A DNA stretch of 64,000 bases from an uncultured Mycoplasmatota bacterium (GTDB lineage: Bacteria; Bacillota_I; Bacilli_A; RF39; UBA660): positions 496,001-560,000 of the forward strand of contig URHW01000001.1 in NCBI GenBank assembly GCA_900547775.1. Direction: 5' to 3'. The translations under genes were made by a program, and so were the position numbers. This document shows, one piece after another, positions 17,067 through 26,032 of this stretch. Each line of letters begins with the position of its first letter. Positions within the stretch are counted from its first letter, which is position 1. The notes under the pieces are model-generated. The model was given only the letters and a program-made list of their open reading frames with translations. It was not told where the DNA came from and did no database searches.

Positions 17067-17091
17067 GGGCTATTTAATAGTCTTTTTTTTT
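17067..17091 (+). terminator. Intrinsic terminator after the epimerase
   Basis: GGCTAT pairs with ATAGTC (one G-T) around a short loop and is followed by nine Ts. Its presence argues against a GTG start at 17065 for the next gene. Confidence 0.65.
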
Positions 17092-17112
17092 ATAGTTTTC
17101 ATAGATTATTGT

Positions 17113-17772
17113 ATGAGAAAGTGTTTGTATATATTGTTTGCTTTTTTGTTTTTAATTGCTTTGGCTTTGATGGTTAATGGTGCTTCTAGTACGTTTCCTC
17201 TTTTTGGTAAGACGATAATTTTAGATGCTGGTCATGGTGGTAAAGATGGCGGAGCCGAAGTGGGTGGTGTTAAAGAGAAGGACATTAATTTGAGAATAGT
17301 TAATGCTCTTAAAGATGCTCTAGAGGAAAAGGGAGCTAATGTTATTTTAACGAGAACTAGTGATGATGATTTAAGTGAAGATGGAGTATCTAGAAGGAAG
17401 AAGAGTGATTTTGATAAGAGGATAGAGATTATTAATAATACTAATCCTGATATGTATTTATCTATTCATCAAAATATTTTTGAGAGTTCTAAGTATCGTG
17501 GAGCTCAAGTTTTTTATGTAAGTAAAAATAGTTATAATAAGCATCTTGCTGAGGTTATTCAAAGTGAGCTAAACTCTTTTACTAAGACGAATAGAAAAAT
17601 AAAGGAGATGCGTGGCAAGTATATGTATGATAGACTTAATCCTATCGGAGTTTTAATTGAGTGTGGATTTTTGTCTAATTATTTTGATAGGACTAATCTT
17701 ATGAATGATGATTATGTAAAAAAACTTTCTTTAAAAATAGTACAGGGAGTTATAAATTATTTTTATTCGTAA
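17113..17772 (+). CDS. cwlD: N-acetylmuramoyl-L-alanine amidase, CwlD-like (Amidase_3)
   Basis: This is a zinc amidase that cleaves the lactyl-Ala bond of peptidoglycan. From the ATG at 17113, a signal anchor (about 2-22) is followed by Amidase_3: ILDAGHGGKDGGA (Zn His), a Glu in the KEKDINLR segment, LSIHQN (second Zn His) and IECGFLSN with the catalytic Glu. The short 219-aa form with one domain resembles CwlD, which makes muramic-delta-lactam in spore cortex; the presence of other sporulation genes supports this, but a vegetative amidase is possible. A GTG at 17065 would extend the protein through a terminator stem, so the later ATG is preferred although it has no clear Shine-Dalgarno. Confidence 0.83.
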   Translation: MRKCLYILFAFLFLIALALMVNGASSTFPLFGKTIILDAGHGGKDGGAEVGGVKEKDINLRIVNALKDALEEKGANVILTRTSDDDLSEDGVSRRKKSDFDKRIEIINNTNPDMYLSIHQNIFESSKYRGAQVFYVSKNSYNKHLAEVIQSELNSFTKTNRKIKEMRGKYMYDRLNPIGVLIECGFLSNYFDRTNLMNDDYVKKLSLKIVQGVINYFYS

Positions 17773-17819
17773 ATTCATAAAATTTTCATAATATAATTAT
17801 ATGATTTATCAGGAATGTG

Positions 17820-17828
17820 TGATATAAT
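17820..17828 (+). promoter_or_regulatory. Extended -10 promoter for the Abi-family gene
   Basis: TGATATAAT (TG-N-TATAAT) lies 18 bp before the ATG at 17847, leaving a short leader with AGGTGAG. Confidence 0.6.
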
Positions 17829-17846
17829 TTGATAATAGGTGAGACT

Positions 17847-18776
17847 ATGAAGATGAAGGTCTTTAAAACAATTCAAGAACAAATAAGTATCCTTGAAAGC
17901 AAAGGTCTTATTATCGATGACTATCTTTTTACAGAAGATATTCTTATTCGTGAGAATTATTTCTTTATTAGTGGTTATCGTCATTTGTTTTTAAAGAGCC
18001 CTAAGGATCGTAATTTCATTAAAGGTACAACTTTTAGAGAGTTATATGCATTATTCAATTTTGATAGACAGGTACGAAATATTGTCTTTAAAAATTTGCT
18101 GATTATTGAGAACAATTTGAAGAGTATTATTTCTTATCAGTTATCAAAGAAATATGGTTTTAGAGAAAAAGATTACTTGAAACCAGAAAATTTTACTAAG
18201 GTACCAGATAAACAGAGACAACTAAGTGATACTTTAAAAAAGATGAAACGTCAGATTAGGGTTAATGGTGCGCAGCATTCAGCTACTAGTCATTATTTAA
18301 AGAATTATGGTTATATTCCACTTTGGGTTGTCGTGAAAGTTTTATCATTTGGTATTGTTGGTGAACTTTATACGGTTATGAAGAGGGAAGATCAAGAGGA
18401 GATAGCAAATATTTATGATTTATCGATTAATAATCTTTTGACTTATCTTCCAATACTTTCTAATTATCGTAATTTGTGTGCTCATGAAGATATATTATAT
18501 GATCATAGAACGCAGAAGATAATTGGTGATACTAGGTATCATGATGGTCTTGATATACCAACTACTGATGGTGAGTATATTTATGGTAAGGATGATCTTT
18601 TTGCTTTAATCATTATTTTAAAGCAGCTTTTAAGGCCTGAGGAGTTTCGTCTTCTTATAAATGAGTTAAGTTATGAGATAGATATTCTTTGTGGAAAACT
18701 TAAAGTTATTAACATTGGAAAGGTCCTAGATACAATGGGATTTCCAAGAAATTTTAGAGAAATATTAGATTTGTAG
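17847..18776 (+). CDS. Abi-family (AbiD/AbiF, Abi_2) abortive-infection protein
   Basis: A 309-aa protein of the Abi_2 family (PF07751), known from lactococcal abortive infection systems and a divergent HEPN fold. From the ATG, the HEPN-type RX4H motif is R208-NLCA-H213 in RNLCAHED, and the N-terminal SKGLIIDDYLFTEDILIRENYFFISGYRHLF matches the family opening. HEPN proteins of this kind are usually RNases. The gene is single, with its own extended -10 promoter and AGGTGAG site, and has no partner or toxin-antitoxin mate visible. It sits inside an otherwise housekeeping region 8 bp ahead of htrA, so it may share a transcript with it. Some Abi_2 members are widely conserved and may not be dedicated to defence. 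Confidence 0.85.
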   Translation: MKMKVFKTIQEQISILESKGLIIDDYLFTEDILIRENYFFISGYRHLFLKSPKDRNFIKGTTFRELYALFNFDRQVRNIVFKNLLIIENNLKSIISYQLSKKYGFREKDYLKPENFTKVPDKQRQLSDTLKKMKRQIRVNGAQHSATSHYLKNYGYIPLWVVVKVLSFGIVGELYTVMKREDQEEIANIYDLSINNLLTYLPILSNYRNLCAHEDILYDHRTQKIIGDTRYHDGLDIPTTDGEYIYGKDDLFALIIILKQLLRPEEFRLLINELSYEIDILCGKLKVINIGKVLDTMGFPRNFREILDL

Positions 18777-18784
18777 GAGGAAAT

Positions 18785-19891
18785 ATGAAGAAGGATAAAA
18801 GCAATGTTCTTGTATATGTTGTAATATTTATGGTGGCTTTAGGTATTGGTAGTGTTGGGATGTATTATGCGATTAGATATTTTAAACCACTTAGTCAGAC
18901 GGTAGTTAATAAGTTAGAGAAAGAGGTAACAGTTACTGATAATGGAATAGCTGATGCTGTTGAGAAGCTTTATGATGCAGTGGTTGTTGTTGAGTCTTAT
19001 CAAAATGGTACTATGGTAAGTAGTGGTAGTGGATTTGTTTATAAGACTGAAGGTGAGAAGTCATATATTTTAACTAATAATCATGTTATATCTGGTGCTA
19101 GTGAAGTTAAAGTTAAGTTTACTAATAATAGGATGGAGACTGTTAAAGTAGTTGGTAGTGATGAGTATAGTGATATTGGGGTTTTATCTATAGATAAGGA
19201 TAAAATTATTAAGGTTGCGGAGATTGGTAAGGCTGCAGATACTCGTTTAGGTGATACAGCATTTGTTATTGGTACACCACTTGCTTCTGAGTATTCTTGG
19301 ACAGTTGCTAGAGGTATTATTAGTGGTAAGGATAGATTAGTTGAGGTAAATGCTAGTAATTCTAGTGTAGCTTCTTGGGTTATGAATGTTATGCAGACTG
19401 ATGCTGCTATTAATAGTGGTAATTCTGGTGGACCTATTGCTAATGCTAATGGTGAGGTTATTGGTATTACTAATATGAAACTTGTTAGTAGTGGTGTAGA
19501 AGGTATGGGATTTGCGATTCCTATAGAGGATGCTATTAGTATAGCTGAATCTTTAATTAAGGGTGGTAAGATAGAACGTCCTATGCTTGGAGTTGGTACT
19601 TTAGATGTAAGTAATACTGATGCTTTAATTAGAGAGTATGGAATATCTTTAAGTAAGAATATTACTGAAGGTGCAGTTGTTGGTTATGTTCAAAAGGGAT
19701 CACCAGCAGACAAGGCTGGGCTTGAAAAAGGTGATGTAATTACTAAGTTTGGTGATTATGATATTAAGGGTTCATCATTTTTAAAATATTATTTATATAA
19801 GTATAATGTTGGTGATAAGGTTGAAATTACATTTGTTAGAGGAACTAAAACTGAAACAAAAACGATAACCTTAAGTCAAACAGCAGAATAA
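18785..19891 (+). CDS. htrA: HtrA/DegP-family S1C serine protease with PDZ domain
   Basis: A membrane-anchored quality-control protease facing the outside. One N-terminal membrane helix (about 8-30) precedes a trypsin-like domain with the triad H100 (LTNNHV), D130 (YSDIGVL) and S214 (NSGNSGGPI), and a single PDZ domain (about 265-355) with GSPADKAGLEKGDVI. The 368-aa length and single PDZ match Bacillus HtrA-type enzymes. GGAGG precedes the ATG, 8 bp after the Abi gene stop. It is not adjacent to spo0A and lacks SpoIVB features, so it is a general protease rather than the sporulation signal protease. Confidence 0.93.
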   Translation: MKKDKSNVLVYVVIFMVALGIGSVGMYYAIRYFKPLSQTVVNKLEKEVTVTDNGIADAVEKLYDAVVVVESYQNGTMVSSGSGFVYKTEGEKSYILTNNHVISGASEVKVKFTNNRMETVKVVGSDEYSDIGVLSIDKDKIIKVAEIGKAADTRLGDTAFVIGTPLASEYSWTVARGIISGKDRLVEVNASNSSVASWVMNVMQTDAAINSGNSGGPIANANGEVIGITNMKLVSSGVEGMGFAIPIEDAISIAESLIKGGKIERPMLGVGTLDVSNTDALIREYGISLSKNITEGAVVGYVQKGSPADKAGLEKGDVITKFGDYDIKGSSFLKYYLYKYNVGDKVEITFVRGTKTETKTITLSQTAE

Positions 19892-19924
19892 AGGCTTTTA
19901 AAGAGGCCTTTTTTTTGTTATAAT
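19890..19924 (+). terminator. Terminator merged with next promoter
   Basis: AAAGGC pairs with GCCTTT, followed by eight Ts. The -10 TATAAT of the next gene is at 19919-19924, directly after the T-run, so the terminator tail occupies the promoter spacer. Confidence 0.8.
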
Positions 19925-19940
19925 TTGGGTTGGTGATAAC

Positions 19941-20942
19941 ATGGGTTTTATTGGATTTGCCCTTAAAGGTAATTATAAGAGACATTATAAGAATTTAAAG
20001 AATGTTTCTCAAAAAACTGGTAAGAGTACAATTTTAATGTTTATAGATACTGCGGTTTCAGCACTTGTATTTAAGTCTGGACTTCAGGATTATTTAAATT
20101 ATGAATTTTATAATAAGAGTTTTAGTGAGAGAAAGACTTATGCGACGATTGGTTATCAAAATAAGTTTTATGAGTTAGCAGCTAATGTTAAGTATGCGCC
20201 TTTTTTCTCAAATAAGGTTAATTTTCATAAGAATTTTAGTGAGTTTACTAAAAGAGAGTTTGTATCTTATGATGACGGGTTTTCTAAAGTTAAAGATTTT
20301 ATTAGTAGCCATAAAGAGTTTGTTCGTAAACCAATTAGTGGGTTAGGGGGACAGGATGTTGTTAAGTTAGCTTCTAGTGATGTTAAAGATATGAAGACTT
20401 TTTATGAGAAGTTAAAGGAAGAGAATTGTTTACTTGAGGAGCTTGTTGTTCAAGATGCGGAGTGGAGTAAGTTAAATCCTAATAGTATTAATACGCTTAG
20501 AATAGTGACTAAGTGTATTGGTGGTAAGAGTGAGATTTTGTTTGCAGTAGCTAGGATAGGCGCTGGTAAGACAATTGCAGATAATTTTCATCAAGGTGGT
20601 GTTGGTGTAAAGATTAATACTGCTAAAGGAATTTTAGAGGGTGAAGCAATAGATAAAGAGGGGAATGTTTCTAAAGAGACTAGTGTTACTCATGTTAAAG
20701 TAAATGGTTATAAGATTCCATACTGGAAAGAGATTAAGAAGATGGTTAATAAGGCAGCTAAGGTAAATGATAATGTTAATGTTATTGGATGGGATGTTGC
20801 AATTAGTAAAGATGGACCACTTATTATTGAGGGTAATAGAGGCCCTGGTATGGATCTTGTACAAGTATTATATAAAAGAGGGGTTAAGCCTGATTTAGAG
20901 AAGGTTAAAAAGGAGATTATTGCTTATCAAAGGGGCAGATAG
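19941..20942 (+). CDS. Sugar-transfer-associated ATP-grasp protein
   Basis: A 333-aa member of the ATP-grasp family associated with polysaccharide biosynthesis (ATPgrasp_ST, PF14397). The visible motifs are FVRKPISGLGGQDV (ATP-binding loop near 108-122), EELVVQD, NSINTLRIVT, GAGKTIADNFHQGGVGVKI and the metal-binding end IIEGNRGPGMDL. The enzyme class ligates a carboxylate to an amine or alcohol using ATP; members often sit in capsule or surface-glycan clusters, here near LTA-like and epimerase genes. GGTGAT precedes the ATG by 4 nt. The acceptor is unknown. Confidence 0.82.
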   Translation: MGFIGFALKGNYKRHYKNLKNVSQKTGKSTILMFIDTAVSALVFKSGLQDYLNYEFYNKSFSERKTYATIGYQNKFYELAANVKYAPFFSNKVNFHKNFSEFTKREFVSYDDGFSKVKDFISSHKEFVRKPISGLGGQDVVKLASSDVKDMKTFYEKLKEENCLLEELVVQDAEWSKLNPNSINTLRIVTKCIGGKSEILFAVARIGAGKTIADNFHQGGVGVKINTAKGILEGEAIDKEGNVSKETSVTHVKVNGYKIPYWKEIKKMVNKAAKVNDNVNVIGWDVAISKDGPLIIEGNRGPGMDLVQVLYKRGVKPDLEKVKKEIIAYQRGR

Positions 20943-20957
20943 AAGGAAGATGATGTT

Positions 20958-22055
20958 ATGTTAAAGGCAGGAATTGTAGGGTTACCTAATGTTGGTAAGA
21001 GTACGTTATTTAATGCGATTACGAAGAAGAATATATTAGCAGCTAATTATCCATTTGCGACGATTGATCCGAATGTAGGGGTTGTTACTGTACCAGATGA
21101 AAGGCTTACTTATTTAGAAAATTTATATATGCCAGAGAGAACTATACCAACTACTTATGAGTTTACAGATATTGCTGGGCTTGTTAAGGGGGCATCTAAT
21201 GGTGAAGGGCTTGGTAATAAGTTTTTAAGCCATATTAGAGAAGTGGATGCGATTGTTGAGGTTGTTAGATGCTTTGAAAATGGTGATATTATTCATGTTG
21301 AGGGAAGTGTTGATCCTATTAGGGATATTGAGATAATTAATGTTGAGTTAATAATTTCTGATTTAGAGATTGTCCAAAATAGGATTGGTAAGATTGCAAA
21401 AAAGTGTGAGATGACTAAGGATAAGGCTGAACTTTTAGAGTTTCAAACTCTTAAGAAATGTGAAGAGGCGTTACTGCAAAATATTCCACTTAGAAGATTA
21501 GATTTATCTAAGGAAGAGAGACAAATTTTAAAAGCTTTTTGCTTTATTACTTTGAAACCGATTATATATATGACTAATGTTAATGAGGATGATGCTATAG
21601 TAGGTCATAATAAGTATACAGATATGGTTAGTGAGTATGCTTCTAAAGAGGATGCTAGTGTAATTGTTGTGTGTGCGAAGATGGAAAGTGAGCTTGCAGA
21701 GTTAAATGATGATGATAAGAAGGAGTTTTTAAAAGAAATGGGTATTACTTCTTCTGGTTTAGATAAACTAATATATGCAACTTATGATTTACTTGGGTTA
21801 CAAACATTTTTTACTTCTGGGAAGGATGAGTGCAGAGCATGGACTTTTAAGAAGGGCATGAAAGCACCTGAGTGTGCAGGAATAATTCATAGTGATTTTG
21901 AACGTGGATTTATTAAAGCAGAGGTTATGTCATTTGATGATTTGAAGAATTGTGGAAGTGAACTTAAGGTTAAGGAAGCTGGTAAGATGCGTTTAGAGGG
22001 CAAGGAATATTTAATGCAAGATGGGGATATTTGTTACTTTAGATTTAATGTGTAG
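20958..22055 (+). CDS. ychF: YchF/Obg-family P-loop ATPase
   Basis: A universally conserved Obg-like ATPase that associates with ribosomes. GLPNVGKSTLFNA (G1, 8-20), DIAGLVKGAS (G3 region) and the degenerate NKxD (TNVNED, explaining ATP preference) are visible, and the C-terminal TGS-type domain ends with LMQDGDICYFRFNV. The 365-aa length is standard. The start lies 15 bp after the ATP-grasp gene and the stop 8 bp before asnB, consistent with one operon. Confidence 0.97.
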   Translation: MLKAGIVGLPNVGKSTLFNAITKKNILAANYPFATIDPNVGVVTVPDERLTYLENLYMPERTIPTTYEFTDIAGLVKGASNGEGLGNKFLSHIREVDAIVEVVRCFENGDIIHVEGSVDPIRDIEIINVELIISDLEIVQNRIGKIAKKCEMTKDKAELLEFQTLKKCEEALLQNIPLRRLDLSKEERQILKAFCFITLKPIIYMTNVNEDDAIVGHNKYTDMVSEYASKEDASVIVVCAKMESELAELNDDDKKEFLKEMGITSSGLDKLIYATYDLLGLQTFFTSGKDECRAWTFKKGMKAPECAGIIHSDFERGFIKAEVMSFDDLKNCGSELKVKEAGKMRLEGKEYLMQDGDICYFRFNV

Positions 22056-22063
22056 GAGGATTA

Positions 22064-23896
22064 ATGTGCGGATTTTGCGGATTTAATGATAAGAGGTCTA
22101 AGAAAGACAAAGAGAAGATTATTAAGAGTATGGCGGATAGGATTATCCATAGAGGACCAGATAGTGATGGTTATTATGTTGATGATAATGTTGCACTTGG
22201 TTTTAGAAGGTTATCTATTATTGATTTAAAGGGTGGTAGTCAACCTATATATAATGAAGATAATACGATTGCAATAACTTTTAATGGAGAGATTTATAAT
22301 TATCAAGGTTTACGTGATGAGTTAATTAAGTGTGGTCATAAGTTTAGAACTAATACAGATACTGAGGTAATTGTTCATGGATATGAAGAGTGGAATACTG
22401 AGGTATTTAATAAGTTACGTGGAATGTATGGAATTATAATTTATGATATAAATAAGAAGAAAATAATTGGGGCAAGAGATATTTTTGGAATTAAACCATT
22501 TTATTATTATAAGAATGATGGATTATTTATGTTTGCTTCAGAAATTAAATCATTTTTATCACATCCTGATTTTAAGAAAGAGTTAAATGAGAAGGTACTT
22601 AGTTTGTATTTATCGTATGGAACTAATCATATGGAAGAGACTTTCTTTAAATATACTTATAAGTTAAGACCTGGGCATTATTTTGTTTATGAAAATGATA
22701 AGTTAGAAGTTAAAGAGTATTTTAAACTTAAGTATGAAAAGGAAGATAAACCTTTTGATGAGTATGAGAAAGTTTTGAAGGAAACTATTGAAAGCTCAAT
22801 AAAGTATCATCAGATAAGTGATGTTGAGGTTGGTTCTTATTTAAGTGGTGGTGTTGATTCATCTTATGTAGTTGCTGAGGCTAGACCTAATAAGACGTTT
22901 ACAGTAGGTTTTGATGGTAAAGGTTTTTCAGAGATTGAGTATGCTAAAGATTTATCTGATTATTTTAAGATTAAGCATTATTCTAAGGTAATTAGTGCTG
23001 ATGAGTTTTTTGATATTTTACCTACTGTAGAGTATCATTTGGATGAGCCTAGTGCGAATGTGTCAGCAGTGCCGTTATATTTTTTAAGCAAGCTTGCTAG
23101 AAAAGAGGTTAAGGTTGTCCTTTCTGGTGAGGGTGCTGATGAGATGTTTGGCGGATATAATGAGTATAATCTTGAAGGTTTAGAGAAATTTTATGATAAA
23201 GTGCCTTTATTTTTAAGAAGAGGTATTGGTAGTATTGCAAAGAATCTTCCTTATTTTAAGGGGAAACATACTATTGAGAAGTATAGTAAGCCTTTAGAAG
23301 AAAGATATTATAATAAAACTGAGATGTTTTTAAGTAAGGATGCACAAGCAATACTTAAGCCTAAGTATAGGACTGATTTATCACCATTTGATTTATGTAC
23401 TCCTTATTATGATGAGGTTAAGGGTAAGGATGATGTTCAAAGAAAGATGTATATTGATTTGAATTTTTGGTTACCTAATGATATTTTACTTAAGGCTGAT
23501 AAGATGAGTATGGCAAATTCTGTCGAACTTAGGGTACCATTTTTAGATAAAGAGGTTTGGAAGTTGTCGCAAAAGATACCAACAAAGTATATGGTTCGTG
23601 ATGGACAGACTAAGTATATTTTTAGAAAGATTGCTGATGAGAAGATACCGGAGGAGTGGGCTAAGCGTAAGAAGAAGGGATTCCCGGTTCCTTTTGGTAA
23701 ATGGATAAGAGAAGAGAAGTATTATAATAAAGTTAAGGATTTATTTAATAGTGATTTTTCAAAAGAATTTTTTGATAATGAGGCGATTAATAAGTTATTG
23801 GATGAGCATTATAATGGTGCCGTTTATGGGAAACAGATTTATACTATTTATGCATTTTTAACTTGGTATCAGAGATTTTTTATTACAGAGAAGTGA
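22064..23896 (+). CDS. asnB: Glutamine-hydrolysing asparagine synthetase
   Basis: It converts aspartate and glutamine to asparagine with ATP. Cys2 after the start Met (MCGFCGF) is the glutaminase nucleophile; RRLSIID, FNGEIYNY and TDTEV belong to the glutaminase domain (1-190), and SYLSGGVDSSY (about 258-268) is the PP-loop of the synthetase domain. LSGEGADEMFGGY and VELRVPFLDKEV are also present. The 610-aa length matches the AsnB type. AGGAGG overlaps the ychF stop region. A related role in amidating wall peptides or glycans is less likely. A terminator overlaps its stop codon. Confidence 0.95.
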   Translation: MCGFCGFNDKRSKKDKEKIIKSMADRIIHRGPDSDGYYVDDNVALGFRRLSIIDLKGGSQPIYNEDNTIAITFNGEIYNYQGLRDELIKCGHKFRTNTDTEVIVHGYEEWNTEVFNKLRGMYGIIIYDINKKKIIGARDIFGIKPFYYYKNDGLFMFASEIKSFLSHPDFKKELNEKVLSLYLSYGTNHMEETFFKYTYKLRPGHYFVYENDKLEVKEYFKLKYEKEDKPFDEYEKVLKETIESSIKYHQISDVEVGSYLSGGVDSSYVVAEARPNKTFTVGFDGKGFSEIEYAKDLSDYFKIKHYSKVISADEFFDILPTVEYHLDEPSANVSAVPLYFLSKLARKEVKVVLSGEGADEMFGGYNEYNLEGLEKFYDKVPLFLRRGIGSIAKNLPYFKGKHTIEKYSKPLEERYYNKTEMFLSKDAQAILKPKYRTDLSPFDLCTPYYDEVKGKDDVQRKMYIDLNFWLPNDILLKADKMSMANSVELRVPFLDKEVWKLSQKIPTKYMVRDGQTKYIFRKIADEKIPEEWAKRKKKGFPVPFGKWIREEKYYNKVKDLFNSDFSKEFFDNEAINKLLDEHYNGAVYGKQIYTIYAFLTWYQRFFITEK

Positions 23897-23916
23897 TTTT
23901 AAGGAATCACTTTTTT
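23893..23916 (+). terminator. Intrinsic terminator overlapping the asnB stop codon
   Basis: GTGATT pairs with AATCAC around a 6-nt loop and six Ts follow. The stop TGA is part of the 5' stem arm. Confidence 0.8.
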
Positions 23917-23977
23917 GTTTGATTGATTTTTTTATAAAAGTTTGTTATTATAAAATCATTGATTGGGGGCTTATTTT

Positions 23978-25987
23978 ATGATAAGTAGTAAGAAAGATTA
24001 TATGGAGAAATTTGCTAGTGAAGTTAATGAGACTTTAAAGAATTCACGTAAGTGGAAGAGACATTATGTAACTGATTTAAAGATTAGTGATAGTGCTAAG
24101 ATGGTTATAGCTGATATGGATGCTTTTCATAATCATTCGTTTGCGGTTGAGGTTTATTTAAGAAATAAGGATAATTTAGATAAGACTGCACTTCTTTATC
24201 GTGGTAATAAGATTACTTATGGTGATATGTTTGATAAGGTGTATGCTTATGCGAAGAGTTTGAAAACTATGGGGTATGGTGCTGGTAGTGAGGTTCCTGT
24301 TTGTGCTACTAATATTCCAGAGTTTGTGTATTTATTTTTAGCTACTAATTTAATTGGGGCTAAACTTAATTCTATTGGTGAGTGGTTTGATAAGGATTAT
24401 ACTAAGTTTATTTTAGAACATTCTAAGAGTAATACTATTTTTATTAGTGATGATGTTTATGATATGGTTAAGGATAAGATAGATGAGAGTAGTATAAGTA
24501 ATGTGGTTGTTTTGTCTTTAGCTGATTCTTTAAAGGGTGGTAATCCTTATGAGGAGATTGATGATAAGTTTCATCCTGGATTATTTGATAGTAAGGTTTC
24601 TAAGATTAGGGAAGAAAGTAGTAAAACAGTTATGTCTTCAAAGGATTTTGAGGATATTGGAATAAATTATGATAATAATGTTGTTAATGATAGTGAGTTA
24701 GATGATCCTGCAGTTATTACTTATACTAGTGGTACTACTAATCCTGGAGTTCCTAAAGGGGTACTTCATAGTAATAGAAGTTATGCTACTATTGCTAGGT
24801 TTAAGGATAGAGATATAACTAATTTAACTAATATGGATGGTATTAAGTCTTTGTGTCATATTCCTGTTTATACACATATGGAGTTGTGTACTTTGATGGA
24901 TGGATTGTTTCATGGGTGCACTTTATGTTTGGAGCCAGTTTATGATAAGGATTTCTTTAAGTATTCAGTTATAATGCATAGAGCTAATTATCAACCTGGT
25001 AGTCAAGGATTTAATTATGATTTGTGTTATGCTTTAGAGCATGATGAGGAGTTTAGAAGATTATGTGATGGACTTGCTGGTGATGGTTATCGTAATGGAC
25101 AACTTGGTGAGTTAATTGCTCCAACGATTACTGGCGAAGGTATGGATAAGGGTAGTGAGAAGTACTTTAATAAAGTGGCACGTAAGCATAAGTTTGGAGT
25201 TAAGAAGTTACATTTTCCAGTTTGTTATTCAATTGGTGGAGGAACTGGAGAAGCAAGTGGAGTATTTACAACATTATTTAAGAGTTATATGGAGAAGTTA
25301 CCACCTTATACTTTTAGTAAGGAAGGAATAGGTCTTAATGTGTTACCTTTTGCTGAGGTTGTAATTTTGGATGAACAGGGAAATTATCGTAAACCTGGTG
25401 ATAAAGGGCTTATTGGTGTTAAGAGTCCTTGTGATATGATGGGTTATTATTATACTGGTGATGATTTTTCTAAGTTGCATGTTGATAGTCCATATATTGA
25501 GGCTGAGGATGGCAGAAGATTTTTAGTTATGAGTAATGTTGCTTATATGACTAAAAGTGGTAGTGTTAAGATTAAGGATAGAGTTAATAATAATGTTATT
25601 CTTGATGATGGAGAGGTTATTCCTGTATATGAGATTTGTGATGCAGTTTTAGATGATACTAAGAATATTATGACAGGTTCTTTTGTTAAGATTAACGATG
25701 AGTATATTGGTGAGGCTTATGTTATGCATATTATATTACAACCTGAAGCAAATAAAGAGAAAGCCCTTGCTAGTTTAAGTAAGAGATTGAAATCTAAGTT
25801 TAGCCCAGAGTTGTTAGATAAGTTATATGTACGTGTTAGAAGTATAGAAGAAGGTTTTCCAGTTGCACCTAGTGGTAAGAGAGATATTCATCCTTTGATT
25901 GAGGAAGGTTATAGTTCTAAGTGTTTAAGTGTGAAGAATCTTTTATATGTTAATACTAAAGGTAAAGATAAAGTCTTAAAGAAATAG
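23978..25987 (+). CDS. AMP-dependent acyl-CoA synthetase/ligase
   Basis: An ANL-superfamily adenylating enzyme of 669 aa. The P-loop-like A3 motif YTSGTTNPGVPKG (around 250-262), GGGTGEASG (A5 region), GYYYTGDD (A7) and the C-terminal catalytic-Lys segment VAPSGKRDIHP are all visible. It would activate a fatty or other carboxylic acid to acyl-AMP and then thioester. The insert between motifs is longer than in a standard acyl-CoA ligase, and no specific substrate can be named. The ATG at 23978 is preceded by GGGGGC; an in-frame TTG at 23963 is rejected. It is followed by a terminator that overlaps its own 3' end, so it is a single-gene unit. Confidence 0.88.
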   Translation: MISSKKDYMEKFASEVNETLKNSRKWKRHYVTDLKISDSAKMVIADMDAFHNHSFAVEVYLRNKDNLDKTALLYRGNKITYGDMFDKVYAYAKSLKTMGYGAGSEVPVCATNIPEFVYLFLATNLIGAKLNSIGEWFDKDYTKFILEHSKSNTIFISDDVYDMVKDKIDESSISNVVVLSLADSLKGGNPYEEIDDKFHPGLFDSKVSKIREESSKTVMSSKDFEDIGINYDNNVVNDSELDDPAVITYTSGTTNPGVPKGVLHSNRSYATIARFKDRDITNLTNMDGIKSLCHIPVYTHMELCTLMDGLFHGCTLCLEPVYDKDFFKYSVIMHRANYQPGSQGFNYDLCYALEHDEEFRRLCDGLAGDGYRNGQLGELIAPTITGEGMDKGSEKYFNKVARKHKFGVKKLHFPVCYSIGGGTGEASGVFTTLFKSYMEKLPPYTFSKEGIGLNVLPFAEVVILDEQGNYRKPGDKGLIGVKSPCDMMGYYYTGDDFSKLHVDSPYIEAEDGRRFLVMSNVAYMTKSGSVKIKDRVNNNVILDDGEVIPVYEICDAVLDDTKNIMTGSFVKINDEYIGEAYVMHIILQPEANKEKALASLSKRLKSKFSPELLDKLYVRVRSIEEGFPVAPSGKRDIHPLIEEGYSSKCLSVKNLLYVNTKGKDKVLKK

Positions 25988-26000
25988 ACTTATCTTTTTT
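25967..26000 (+). terminator. Intrinsic terminator overlapping the end of the acyl-CoA synthetase gene
   Basis: GATAAAGTCT pairs with AGACTTATC with one bulge; nine Ts follow. The stop TAG lies at the start of the 3' arm. Confidence 0.75.
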
Positions 26001-26032
26001 TTTGTGATAATATTTTATTATAGGAGGCTTGT

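Noticed and set aside
18785..19891. SpoIVB identity for the PDZ serine protease
   Set aside because: The residue order and membrane topology are those of HtrA; it is 8 kb from spo0A and its triad and PDZ order are standard HtrA.
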